DNA of 64,000 nucleotides from Melanopsichium pennsylvanicum (taxonomy: Eukaryota > Basidiomycota > Ustilaginomycetes > Ustilaginales). The stretch is from positions 1,550,001 to 1,614,000 of the forward strand of contig OAPG01000002.1 in assembly GCA_900208305.1 (NCBI GenBank). The letters run 5' to 3'. The notes beneath the pieces were generated by a model. That model searched no databases and was not told the origin of the DNA. It saw only the letters and a program-made list of their open reading frames with translations. Of the stretch, positions 39,662 through 49,391 are shown piece by piece. The position numbers were made by a program, and so were the translations under genes. Position 1 is the stretch's first letter, and each line of letters starts with the position of its first letter.

Positions 39662-39779
39662 AACTGCAACACCTAGGATTCCCGCGTGGTCCCCCACCGC
39701 AGTACTGACTAGGCGATACCTTGCTTAACTTCGCAGATCGGACGGGATGCGGTGCTTTCAAGGTTCTATGGCCGCAGAT
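39662..39779 (-). rRNA. rrf: 5S ribosomal RNA
   Basis: In minus-strand reading the gene begins ATCTGCGGCCATAGAACC. It contains the conserved AAGCACCGCATCCCGTCCGA and GAAGTTAAGCAAGG blocks (internal control region), then AGTACTGCGGTGGGGGACC and GGGAATCCTAGGTG. It is 118 nt, and the terminal stem pairs apart from one mismatch near the end. It is a solitary copy with no 18S/5.8S/28S nearby, so 5S genes appear dispersed in this genome. Confidence 0.95.
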
Positions 39780-40079
39780 GGCGGGTTGAGATAATATATT
39801 GCTTAAGTAGTATTATGTTCTGCATCTTTCAGTCATTCTGCGTTTCCCCTCTCTCTCTGTCTTTCTCTCTCTCTCCTCTGCACATACAAGCAAGGATACC
39901 AGAAAAGGGGTCATTTGCATAATGTCATATCAAGATCAAGAGAAAAAAAAAACAAGAGAAGCGCTATGTACGTAAATGGTGGTTCCTATCTCTGCATGAC
40001 GCCTTGGCAGGCATAGAGTCTGTCAAAGCACCCTTGGATCGCTAGTTTGCTGCCAGGCTTTACTTTTTCCCAAGCGTTT

Positions 40080-41246
40080 TTACAAACGCGAGATGATCTT
40101 TTCGGTGAAAGCGCGGGTGCCGAGCTTGCCGCCAAGGTCACCTGTGCGCTCACCGGCAGCGATGGTCTTGAAAATGGCATTCTCGACGCGATCAGCCTTG
40201 TCAAACAGGCTCATGTGTCGGAGCATCATGATGGAAGAGAGCAACAGCGCAGTGGGGTTGGCCTTGTCCTGACCAGCAATGTCGGGAGCGGAACCGTGGA
40301 CGGCCTCAAAGATGGAAGCGTCCTTACCAATGTTACCTGAGGGGGTCAAACCGAGACCACCAATGAGACCAGCGCACATGTCGGAAAGAATGTCACCGTA
40401 AAGGTTGGGCATGACCATGACGCGGTCAGCGTAAGGTGCGGGGTCCTGGACGATGCGGAGGCAGGCACGGTCAAGCAAATCTTCGTCGTAAGCGATGTGA
40501 GGGTATTCCTTGGCGACCTGTCGGCAGGCGTGCAAGAACATACCGTCGGACATACGCATGATAGGAGCCTTGTGGACGGCAGTGACCTTGTTACGACCGT
40601 TCTGCTCAGCGTGGTGAAAGGCATAACGAGCAACACGCTCGGAAGCCTCGTAGGTGATGAGCTTGATGGACTGGACAACACCGTCGATGACCTCGTGCTC
40701 GATACCCGAGTACTCACCCTCGGTGTTCTCACGGATGAGCACGGTATCAACATTGTCGTAAGCGGTCTTGAAACCTTGAATCGACTTGCAAGGACGCACG
40801 TTGGCAAACAGGTGGAAGGTTCGTCGAAGAGTCAAGTTGAGCGAAACGTGACCCTTTCCAATAGGCGTAGCAAGCGGACCCTTGAGCGCAACTGTATTCT
40901 TCTTGATGGAAACAATGGACTCCTCAGGGATGGTCTGCTTGCCATCCTTGATGAAAGGAGCGACGGATACCTCCTCCCACTTGATAGGAACATCGGCAGC
41001 ACGGTAGATTTCCTTAACAGCGTTCGAGACCTCTGGACCGATACCGTCACCGGGGATTAAAGTGACGGTGTACTTGCCATCCGAGCCCTTTTGCTTGTTG
41101 TAAGCGGAAGTGGGAGCATTTGTAACAGGCATGGCGAGACCGCGGACGCATAGTTTGTTGTTGTTAAGCTTGAGCGCCGATGAAGCGAGGCTGGGACGCT
41201 TTGCCAACGAAGAGCTGGCGGATCGGAAAGCAGGAGCCGAGAACAT
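40080..41246 (-). CDS. IDH2: IDH2, catalytic-type subunit of mitochondrial NAD+-isocitrate dehydrogenase
   Basis: IDH2 is the citrate-cycle subunit that carries the active site, oxidising isocitrate to 2-oxoglutarate in a hetero-octamer with IDH1. The protein is 388 aa. The start is the ATG at 41246; the open frame upstream to 41393 is repeat-derived leader. Residues 1-45 form an Arg/Ser/Leu-rich presequence. The core has [14 protein letters not shown], the nucleotide/substrate segment with [39 protein letters not shown], the [14 protein letters not shown] helix and [36 protein letters not shown] carries the NAD-specific region. The C-terminus is SRL. A GAA trinucleotide repeat lies in the leader. 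It is divergent from IDH1. Confidence 0.94.
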   Translation of the reverse strand: MFSAPAFRSASSSLAKRPSLASSALKLNNNKLCVRGLAMPVTNAPTSAYNKQKGSDGKYTVTLIPGDGIGPEVSNAVKEIYRAADVPIKWEEVSVAPFIKDGKQTIPEESIVSIKKNTVALKGPLATPIGKGHVSLNLTLRRTFHLFANVRPCKSIQGFKTAYDNVDTVLIRENTEGEYSGIEHEVIDGVVQSIKLITYEASERVARYAFHHAEQNGRNKVTAVHKAPIMRMSDGMFLHACRQVAKEYPHIAYDEDLLDRACLRIVQDPAPYADRVMVMPNLYGDILSDMCAGLIGGLGLTPSGNIGKDASIFEAVHGSAPDIAGQDKANPTALLLSSIMMLRHMSLFDKADRVENAIFKTIAAGERTGDLGGKLGTRAFTEKIISRL

Positions 41247-42820
41247 GATTGAAGAGGAATAAGCAAAGTGAGGAGGATGATGAGGATGATGTATGTGGAT
41301 ATGTATGGCGAAGAAGAAGAAGAAGAAGAAGAAGCAGCCATCAGCGTCCATTTGATTCTTTCTGGCAGCCTTTGCTTGATCACCAAAACCCATCCATCTC
41401 GCTCAAAACTGCCTAAGAATTCATTCGCTCACACCGCCAAATCACAAAAACGAAAAGAAATAAGAAAAACATTTAAAGCGAAAAAGCTCGAAATTGGGGT
41501 CTGTGTGATTATTTTAACCTTGCTTATCGTTGAACAGAGAGATGCACCATACACTCAGGCCATACAAGAATGAGTATATACATGACTTGAAGCTGGCCCC
41601 AATTTTATTCTTCTCGCTTTCGAGTTGCTCATAGAAGGTCGTAAGGGAAAGCATGCTTTCATTAGCTTAGCTGTGTGATAGCAGTGACGCATGGAGAGCA
41701 TGAGCGATACACCATCGCCGTCGAAAGGGCTGGTTCAAGGTGTTATATCAAGTTGAAAACTGTTTGTTCTTCTTGCGGTTTGGACGGTATTGACAGCGAG
41801 ACAAGCGTCAAAGGGGAACAAATGGTTTATTTTATTATTATTATTGGTTCAAGCGGGTCAAGTCGGATGGCGTATTCCGAGCGCCGAGTGAAATTCCAGC
41901 TTCCACGTTGACCAAATCTGTTGTTGCTTTCTAGCTTTGATGCTTGTTGATGATTCAGCCCTCGAAAGTAGCATATGGGTGACGACGACGACAAGAATCG
42001 TCATGAGATGCCGTGCATTCCAAGACCTTTTCAACAGTTTCTGATGTGTGTGTGTGTGTGTGTGTGTGACCAACTCTGTCCTCCGTCGCACAATCAAGTG
42101 AACACGCATCGCCATGAATCCCGTTTGTTACCGAACAACGTGCAGATTTTTGTTCGACGTGTCCACCGCCTCGTGCAGATTTTGTATACAGTGCTCGTTG
42201 ACAGCTAACTTACGAGTATATTAATTTGATTTTAGTGCATGTTTGCTGCATAACAGAGTATTGGCGGGAGATTTTCACCGATGCATGGAATACCTAACAC
42301 TTGTGCTCAGCCTGTACTGTATGAGTGATTGTCCCTTTTTCTTCTTTCTTTTTGCGATTCAAACTTGCGTTAACTTCCAATCATGTGGCTGTGGGCCGAA
42401 ACAAAAGTCGAATTTTGAAAAGTGGAAAACGTCGAAAAACTTTTCTTTCCCTTTTTTATTTATTTATGTATTTATTTATTTATTGATCTATTTATTGATC
42501 TATTATATACTTATTTACTTAATTATTTATCGCCGTCGATATGCTTTGTGAGCCAAAAACAGAGACATTCTGCTGTAAAACTCATTCTTGAACGCACGCC
42601 TTCTTGGAAAGTGGGTCGGTTGGATCGCTCTGCTTTGCTTTGACTTTATCCTCGTCCTCACAACTGCAACTCCTTCTTGCTCCATCCCTCGCCCATCCTA
42701 CATTGCTGTCCCCGTTTCCGTTTCCGTCGTCGTCATCGTCGTCGTCATCATCATCTCCTGCAGCAGCATCACACTTATTCAAATAAACATACAAACACCA
42801 ATACACCCTCATACACAAAT
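41247..42820. promoter_or_regulatory. Shared 1.6-kb divergent region of IDH2 and IDH1, rich in microsatellites
   Basis: The region holds a (GAA)n run at 41310-41334 near IDH2, a (TG)n run at 42044-42067, a TTTA-type repeat at about 42450-42530, and GTC/CGT-rich sequence at 42715-42750 near IDH1. Promoter function is inferred. No other gene is seen. Confidence 0.55.
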
Positions 42821-43984
42821 ATGAACTCTCTTCGACAGCTCAACAGGGCCGCTGCGCCCGCTCTCAAGCACGCAACCAAGTCCGGTCTGGTTCTTCCAAA
42901 CTCGTCTCAAATCCTTCGACCGGCTACCACGCTCGCTGCTGGTACTCCCAAGATCTCCAAGGGCCCCACCAAGTATGGCGGTGTCTACACTGTCACCCTC
43001 ATCCCCGGTGATGGTGTCGGTGTCGAGATCACTGACTCAGTCAAGGAGATCTTTGACGTCATGAACGTGCCCGTCGAGTGGGAGCAGTTCAACGTTTCCG
43101 GCGAGACTCACGGATCCGAGTCTCTCTTCAAGGAGGCTATGGAGTCGCTCAAACGCAACAAAGTAGGTCTCAAGGGAATCCTCTTCACCCCCATCGAGAC
43201 TGGCTCGCACAACTCGTGGAACGTTGCCATGCGCCAGCAGCTCGACATTTACGCTTCTCTCGTCGTCTGCAAGTCGCTACCTGGCTACCCCACCCGTCAT
43301 AAGGATGTTGACTTTGCCATCATTCGTGAGAACACCGAAGGTGAATACTCGGGTCTCGAGCACTCTTCCTACCCCGGTGTCGTAGAGTCGCTCAAGGTGT
43401 CCACCCGTGCCAAAGCCGAGCGCATCTCTCGATTTGCATTTGACTTTGCGCTCAAGAACGGCCGCAAGAAGGTCACGTGTGTCCACAAGGCCAACATCAT
43501 GAAGCTTGGTGACGGTCTCTTCCTCAACACTTTCCGACGTGTCGCCGACGAGTACAAGTCGTCAGGTATCGAGTCCAACGATATGATTGTCGACAACACC
43601 TCCATGCAGCTCGTCTCGCGTCCGCAGCAGTTTGACGTCATGGTCATGCCCAACCTCTACGGTAACATTGTTTCCAACATTGGTGCCGCGCTTGTAGGTG
43701 GTCCTGGTATCGTTCCCGGATGCAACATTGGGCGTGAGTACGCTCTTTACGAGCCTGGTTGCCGTCACGTCGCTAAGGACATTATGGGCACCAACGCTGC
43801 CAACCCCGCTGCTATGATCCTCAGTTCCACCATGATGCTTCGTCACCTCGGTCTCGACACTCAGGCCAACCAGATCGCCGAGTCGGTGTACAAGGTCATT
43901 GCTGATGCCAAGGTCCGAACCGCTGACATGGGTGGCAAGTCCAAAACCCATGAGTTCACTCAGGCCGTTCTCTCTAACCTTTAA
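42821..43984 (+). CDS. IDH1: IDH1, regulatory-type subunit of mitochondrial NAD+-isocitrate dehydrogenase
   Basis: IDH1 is the partner of IDH2 and in yeast binds AMP and citrate. The protein is 387 aa from the ATG at 42821; upstream in-frame sequence is leader. Residues 1-45 are presequence-like (MNSLRQLNRAAAPALKHATK). The core has [15 protein letters not shown], the divergent TPIETGSHNSWNVAMRQQLDIYASLV in place of the catalytic-subunit pattern, [44 protein letters not shown] and YALYEPGCRHVAKDIMGTN. The substitutions relative to IDH2 (for example EPGCRH instead of EAVHGS) identify the regulatory subunit. Codon use is C-rich, suggesting good expression. Confidence 0.94.
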   Translation: MNSLRQLNRAAAPALKHATKSGLVLPNSSQILRPATTLAAGTPKISKGPTKYGGVYTVTLIPGDGVGVEITDSVKEIFDVMNVPVEWEQFNVSGETHGSESLFKEAMESLKRNKVGLKGILFTPIETGSHNSWNVAMRQQLDIYASLVVCKSLPGYPTRHKDVDFAIIRENTEGEYSGLEHSSYPGVVESLKVSTRAKAERISRFAFDFALKNGRKKVTCVHKANIMKLGDGLFLNTFRRVADEYKSSGIESNDMIVDNTSMQLVSRPQQFDVMVMPNLYGNIVSNIGAALVGGPGIVPGCNIGREYALYEPGCRHVAKDIMGTNAANPAAMILSSTMMLRHLGLDTQANQIAESVYKVIADAKVRTADMGGKSKTHEFTQAVLSNL

Positions 43985-45239
43985 CCAATTCAGCCGAAAC
44001 AACAATCCTACAAGCAAAACAAAACAACACAGATTAAAAACTTGGACGTCGATGCATCCGTAATGCTCTTGCGTAAGCCCTCTCAAAATGCAACATTGTG
44101 CTGAACTTCAGCATACTCAAACTCATATCGATTTGCATTCTGAAGCAAGCCCCCCCCCCTTTTTTTTTTGACTTTTTCAAGGATTCACATCGACACTGTA
44201 TATCACACCCTTTTACCGATTCTCGACGCCTATGCATGCATGCTTGATTCTCAATCGATACAAACAAAATTGTGATTGCGTGAGGATTATTATGTGCATG
44301 CCTGGATGATTTGATGTTCTTTTCCTAGATGAGCTGAAGCATTTGCAGCCGATTGAAACGTCCCACACATTTGCGTGCCTGTTGGAAAGATGGCGCCGTC
44401 AACTTGATCCGTGCTTCTGCGTTTGGAAGTTGCTCTGCTTACCACCACCATTCTTGCTTGTCTTGTATTGGTTGATCTCGAAGAAAAAAGGTCAATGATC
44501 AGAGATAGAAGGCAGTAATGATGTCTAAAAGCTGAAATTGGTTGGCTTGAGGATGATTTGACAACCTCGGGCAATCAATCATCTTAAGCAAGCTAGCATT
44601 CCAGTTCAGCATCCGATTCTTCTTGCCAGAGCCGAACATGGCCAACGCTTCTTATCACCAAGATTTCGCACATCAGCTTCTCTAACGCTAGATGTTGGTT
44701 TGAGAAAGTGCATGGGCAGACCTGTCGAGGCAAGCAGCATCTTGCAGCATGGTCACAGCGTTTATCCCTGAATCCTATTCTGTCCCAATGTAAGACAGGT
44801 CCCGTCGTTAACAAAAAAAAACTGACATGTCACAAACAAACACCCATACAACCTGTCGAGCAGTCTTTCAGTAAGCTACAGGCAAGCCTAGGGCAAGCCT
44901 AGCAGCAACAGCTCCATTGCAACGTATCTTTTGGTACAAGCTTGGTAACCATCTTCCATCTCATTTCTTTCTTTTTTTTTTTTTGTTTAGACATTTTGCC
45001 TTGACTTTCGCCTGTTGCTGCTGAAAAAATAAAAAATAAAAAGGTGGATTCAAGGGTCCTTGTCTGCTGCAAATCATCATATCCGGATTCCGATATTGTT
45101 GCGTACATAGTCGTTCTTGTGAAAGCGCTACAATCTGGCGGCATCATTTGCTTCCTAACCGCCATCACTCTTTGCAGCCTCATGGATCTTTTACATTGCC
45201 ACTTTATCATGCGATGAGGTACAACATCATCGTCTCAAT
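43985..45239. other. Spacer between IDH1 and RTP1
   Basis: The spacer contains a C9/T10 run at about 44152-44169 and an A/T-rich run at about 44970-44985. I see no gene. Confidence 0.45.
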
Positions 45240-48200
45240 ATGTCATATCGACAAACTTTGAACCATGCTTTGCATGCCTCGCGCATTCTCACCGGCGCTC
45301 TCGACCAAGAGTTGGACATCAGCAAGAGCGCCATCACCACCAAGCTCGGCGCACAGCATAAAAATGAAAATCAGGCTGCCCTCCATGCCACTCTCTCCCA
45401 ACGTCTTCTTTGTGCTGTCTCGGCTTGGCATCAACTAGCGTCCTTGAAGCTTCATTCCAACCCCGAAATTGCCACAGGTGACCTTGCGTTATACTTGCTC
45501 TCCTGTATCCATGCTTGCTCAATCCAAAAGAAGGCAGATGTTCATTCTAGGGTACCTATTCAGGTTGAATCCTTGCCAGGACTCAAGCGAAAAGGTGCTC
45601 AACCCAAGGAGGACGTCGGTTTGGGTATCAAGGATGTCAAGCTTGTCACTACATTGCAGTCTCTCGCTTCCAAGTGGGCTCTGTCCACGCGCATCAAAGC
45701 ATACGATCATGCCCTTTTCTCGTTGGCACCAAACCAATTCTCAAATGCACACCAAAACAACGCCTCGCTCAAACTCACTTCGCAAAATCGATTCGAGCAG
45801 GTCGACGAGCGCGCAGAGCTGCAACAACGTGCCCTTGCAACGGCGGCATTCGATACAGCGCGGAAAGATCTAGACAGCGTGATAGATACATGGGTCGATA
45901 TCCTTATGACAACAAAGCATAGCTCAGCGCAAGCCGAACCTATGTCTTCTTTGACGGACGTGGTGACCGTCATGCTGCGCGTCGGTATCGTCGATTACCT
46001 CTCCTCGCTTCTACGTCTTGGCTTTGGTCCAAGCGTCCGCTCAGAAAATCCCATATCATCTACATTACCACCGGGAGCTTCCCTGCCCAAAGACGCAATT
46101 CAGAGGCGATCAGCTGCAGCGACCACCCAATTGCTCAGATTCCTGTCGACATACTCTGCAATCTCAGCCCTCTCCTCCGTCATCGCTCACTTGAATGCCA
46201 AGCTTGGAGCTCCATCCTTTGTCAAATCCGTCTCCTCTCGTCTGCTAAGCGCTCAGCTTCTCAGGCCAGACGGCGTCCGCTCCCTTCTCATCATCACATT
46301 TGGAGGCGCAGACCTCGCAGAGTCAGAACTTGACGGGATTAACGCGCAAAGCGACGCTACTGGCACAGCAGCGCCGGGCTCCAATTCGCTCAAACGGTTT
46401 GAGCAGTGTGCCAGACTGCTCCTCACTCCTCCTCGGGGCATGCCAACCGACGTCTATTTGCCTATTATTCTGCCCAACCTGCTTGACATCCTGGCTCCCA
46501 TCATCAATTCATCCTTAAACATCACACCACCACCACAGGAACAGATGCGTGCAGCTGGCTTTGTTCTGACTCGAATTTCGGAACGATACCCGCAACTCTT
46601 CTACAAGGCTATGGACGATCGCGTGTACTCGAAATTTCGCCCATCCCTACCGGCATCGAACTTAGGCTCTGAGTCGAATTCACGGATCGTGACATCGACA
46701 CAAGACTTGGACCAAGCCGTCTCGACATTGTCGAGCTTCTTGCTCTTCTCAGAACCCTCGCCAACTTTCTTCACAATACTGTTCCAGCCTGTGCTGCCTC
46801 AGCTGCTGACGTTGTATAATGTGCTTTCGGCTTCTGCACGCGGCACTGCTAAGGGCAAGGTCACATCGCTTGAGTATGGCGGTCAAAGGGACCGTCTCAA
46901 GCTGGAGGTGTCTAATTTTATCAAGACTTGGATTCGGCTCGTCGATGCAAAGCAGGGAGCAAACTCACTCATCCAAGCGATCCAAGCTGCCGAGTCTGGA
47001 ATCGGATACAAGCCTCAGAACGTTTTAACGCCCACCTCGGAAGCAGATTTCTTCTGGAGCGAACGAGACGAAGGAGTTTCGATACGATACGGCGAGAATC
47101 CTAGTGCAGACTCACAAGATTTCTCTGCTCTGCTCGAGCATCTCAGCATGGCTTCCCTCGCACAGAAAATCAGCCTAGGCAGCGACGACCAGGTTGACTT
47201 GACCAAGTTTGCACCCGGCCTTTCCGCCAAGCTTGGGCTCCAGCCTGATCCACGCTTAGTGGTAAACTTGTTGAAGACAGCAGATCGCAAAGATCTGGCT
47301 AGATACTTGCTGCCATTCGTACTGGATACTTATACGGCGCAAAAGTCGGCCAAGAAAGCGCAGATGGCGGAACAAAGTGACGGGGCCAGCCGAGAGACAC
47401 GGTCAATGTTGTATCTACAGTTGATCTTGCAGCTCTTCGACGCGTTTGGTGCCAATCTGCTGCAGGGTGACATTCAGGCGACATTGGCATTCATTGATTT
47501 CGCATTGTCAAATCCAAGCCAGCGTCAATCTCCACAATTCAAGGACCAAAGTGATGTAGAGTTGAAACAAGACCAAGCTGAAGAGATGCCGTTCATCTCG
47601 GCGAAAGGTTCAAAGTCTCAGCCGAAGGCTTCTTCACTTTTCAATGTTGCTGCTGGATCCCACGGTAGCGCGCAGCAATTGTTGGGTAGCGAACAGGCTC
47701 AAGATCAGCCAATGGAACAAGATGGAGACAAGGATGACGAAGAACAAGAAGAGTTGCAATCAACAGCACTCTCGCTCCTCCTCTCCTTGCTCGAATCCGA
47801 TACATCCCTCTCTACCGAATCTCAACCCATGCTCTTAGTCATCGCAGACAAGTTCGAGCCACTCCTGGACAATCACGATTCCGGGATTCGCAGTCTGGCA
47901 AAGGAAGCCAAACTTGTGCTCATGGCACGGCGCAACTCCATTCGTGGCGCTCCTCTGACTTCGAACCTAAATACGACCACAAACGAGACGTCGGCCAAAG
48001 CTTTGAGTTACGTCCAAGCGCAGGAAACGTATCAAGAAGCACTGAAATTGCTGCAAGATCCTATTCTACCGGTTCGCGCACATGGTCTTGTACTCCTTCG
48101 TCGACTTGTGTCTGATGATCCGAAATCGGGCGGGCAAAACGTTTCGCAGGTTGACGCGGCACTCATCCCTGCTATCTTGGATATCTTCTTGCTTGCGATT

Positions 48201-49157
48201 CAGGATGAAGAGTCGTATCTGTATCTCAACGCTGTCCAAGGTTTGGCGGCTCTTGCATCTGCTGGGGGCTCTCAGACCATTAGCAGGCTGGTTGGGATTT
48301 ACATTGGGCGCGATGATGGGTTTGTTTCTCAAGGTTTGGCGGCAAGGGAAGTGGAGAAGCGGTTGAGGGTGGGAGAAGCGCTACTTCAAGTGATCCAAAG
48401 GTGCGGTGATGCCATGGTAGCCCATGTAGAAGGTGTAGTACCACCACTGCTAGTCAAGTTGAGAGATAGAAACTTACCCAACGTGTTACGATCTTCGTTC
48501 CTGAGTATCCTTGGTACGGTGGTGGAAGCGGCACCATTGGCAATGGCGAGTAAAGGTTATTCGGCGCAGCTTGTAGAGATCTGTATGGACATTGTGACGA
48601 TTGAACTCGTTCAGAGGCGCAATTTGTCTAGACAACCCAAGGGTATCATCGAGATGAAGGTTCAAGGTGAACGCGTTGGCAATGTGGATGAGGATGATGA
48701 AGAAAAGAATAAAGTGGCGAAAGATAAGGAGGAGCAGAAGAATTTGGAGAGTGCCACCATAATCGATCCCAAAGTGGCACATTTACGTCGTGCTGCCATG
48801 CTGCTTCTTACACTTGTTGTTCATGGAACTCGACTTCAACTTCAAGATCGGGTTGTAGTGCAAGGTGAATTGATTGAGAATCTTTCGGTTTTACGTCTAC
48901 CTGGTGGAGGAATCTTACCCAAGATTGGTGAAATTGGTCATGATGGGTTAGTAGAACGGCAACGAGGTGAGGGAAAAATGGGAGAGGAACATCTTCTTTT
49001 GTCGCCGAAAATCATCAAAAGGTTGAACGAGGTGGTGACTTATGTTGAGGCAAGCGATATTGATGTCATTGTACGAACGCATGCACACGATTGTAAGGAT
49101 CAGATCGGTTCGCTTCAACTTGATCTTCTTAGGACTGATGTTGGTCTTTTGCGCTAA
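45240..49157 (+). CDS. RTP1: RTP1/TANGO6, HEAT-repeat factor for RNA polymerase II assembly and nuclear import
   Basis: Rtp1 binds RNA polymerase II subunits and nuclear pore proteins during assembly and import. The protein is 1305 aa in one exon, starting at the ATG in CAATATGTCA. It is almost entirely helical. The N-terminal two-thirds is poorly conserved and has an acidic, Gln-rich linker around 780-840. The C-terminal part carries the recognisable family domains: LSLLLSLLESDTSLSTESQPML (about 842), LLQDPILPVRAHGLVLLRRLV, the DEESYLYLNAVQGLAALA block, FVSQGLAAREVEKRLRVGEALLQ, and the last domain around VAHLRRAAMLLLTLVVHG. The tail is LDLLRTDVGLLR. The call depends on this C-terminal conservation. 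Confidence 0.83.
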   Translation: MSYRQTLNHALHASRILTGALDQELDISKSAITTKLGAQHKNENQAALHATLSQRLLCAVSAWHQLASLKLHSNPEIATGDLALYLLSCIHACSIQKKADVHSRVPIQVESLPGLKRKGAQPKEDVGLGIKDVKLVTTLQSLASKWALSTRIKAYDHALFSLAPNQFSNAHQNNASLKLTSQNRFEQVDERAELQQRALATAAFDTARKDLDSVIDTWVDILMTTKHSSAQAEPMSSLTDVVTVMLRVGIVDYLSSLLRLGFGPSVRSENPISSTLPPGASLPKDAIQRRSAAATTQLLRFLSTYSAISALSSVIAHLNAKLGAPSFVKSVSSRLLSAQLLRPDGVRSLLIITFGGADLAESELDGINAQSDATGTAAPGSNSLKRFEQCARLLLTPPRGMPTDVYLPIILPNLLDILAPIINSSLNITPPPQEQMRAAGFVLTRISERYPQLFYKAMDDRVYSKFRPSLPASNLGSESNSRIVTSTQDLDQAVSTLSSFLLFSEPSPTFFTILFQPVLPQLLTLYNVLSASARGTAKGKVTSLEYGGQRDRLKLEVSNFIKTWIRLVDAKQGANSLIQAIQAAESGIGYKPQNVLTPTSEADFFWSERDEGVSIRYGENPSADSQDFSALLEHLSMASLAQKISLGSDDQVDLTKFAPGLSAKLGLQPDPRLVVNLLKTADRKDLARYLLPFVLDTYTAQKSAKKAQMAEQSDGASRETRSMLYLQLILQLFDAFGANLLQGDIQATLAFIDFALSNPSQRQSPQFKDQSDVELKQDQAEEMPFISAKGSKSQPKASSLFNVAAGSHGSAQQLLGSEQAQDQPMEQDGDKDDEEQEELQSTALSLLLSLLESDTSLSTESQPMLLVIADKFEPLLDNHDSGIRSLAKEAKLVLMARRNSIRGAPLTSNLNTTTNETSAKALSYVQAQETYQEALKLLQDPILPVRAHGLVLLRRLVSDDPKSGGQNVSQVDAALIPAILDIFLLAIQDEESYLYLNAVQGLAALASAGGSQTISRLVGIYIGRDDGFVSQGLAAREVEKRLRVGEALLQVIQRCGDAMVAHVEGVVPPLLVKLRDRNLPNVLRSSFLSILGTVVEAAPLAMASKGYSAQLVEICMDIVTIELVQRRNLSRQPKGIIEMKVQGERVGNVDEDDEEKNKVAKDKEEQKNLESATIIDPKVAHLRRAAMLLLTLVVHGTRLQLQDRVVVQGELIENLSVLRLPGGGILPKIGEIGHDGLVERQRGEGKMGEEHLLLSPKIIKRLNEVVTYVEASDIDVIVRTHAHDCKDQIGSLQLDLLRTDVGLLR

Positions 49158-49391
49158 AAAAAAGCTAAAAAAAAAAACAAAAAAAGGGGGCTCTCATTGG
49201 ATTTGCAATTTTCGTTCACCCTTGATGCGCCTCTGTTCAAAACATTTGCCCCACGTCCATATACAGTACAGTATATATGTATGTGTGTGTGTGTGTGTGA
49301 ATGTTGATCAAATTAACTGTTTGTAGTATCTGAGTGAACAGTACAAGTTTTAGCGATTTCCAGCTATTAGAACTTTGTGTATCTGATCGAA

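Noticed and set aside
42677..42820. 48-codon N-terminal extension of IDH1
   Set aside because: It starts from a non-ATG or early codon and reads as His/Arg/Thr repeats from GTC/CAC-rich leader sequence. The presequence begins at 42821.
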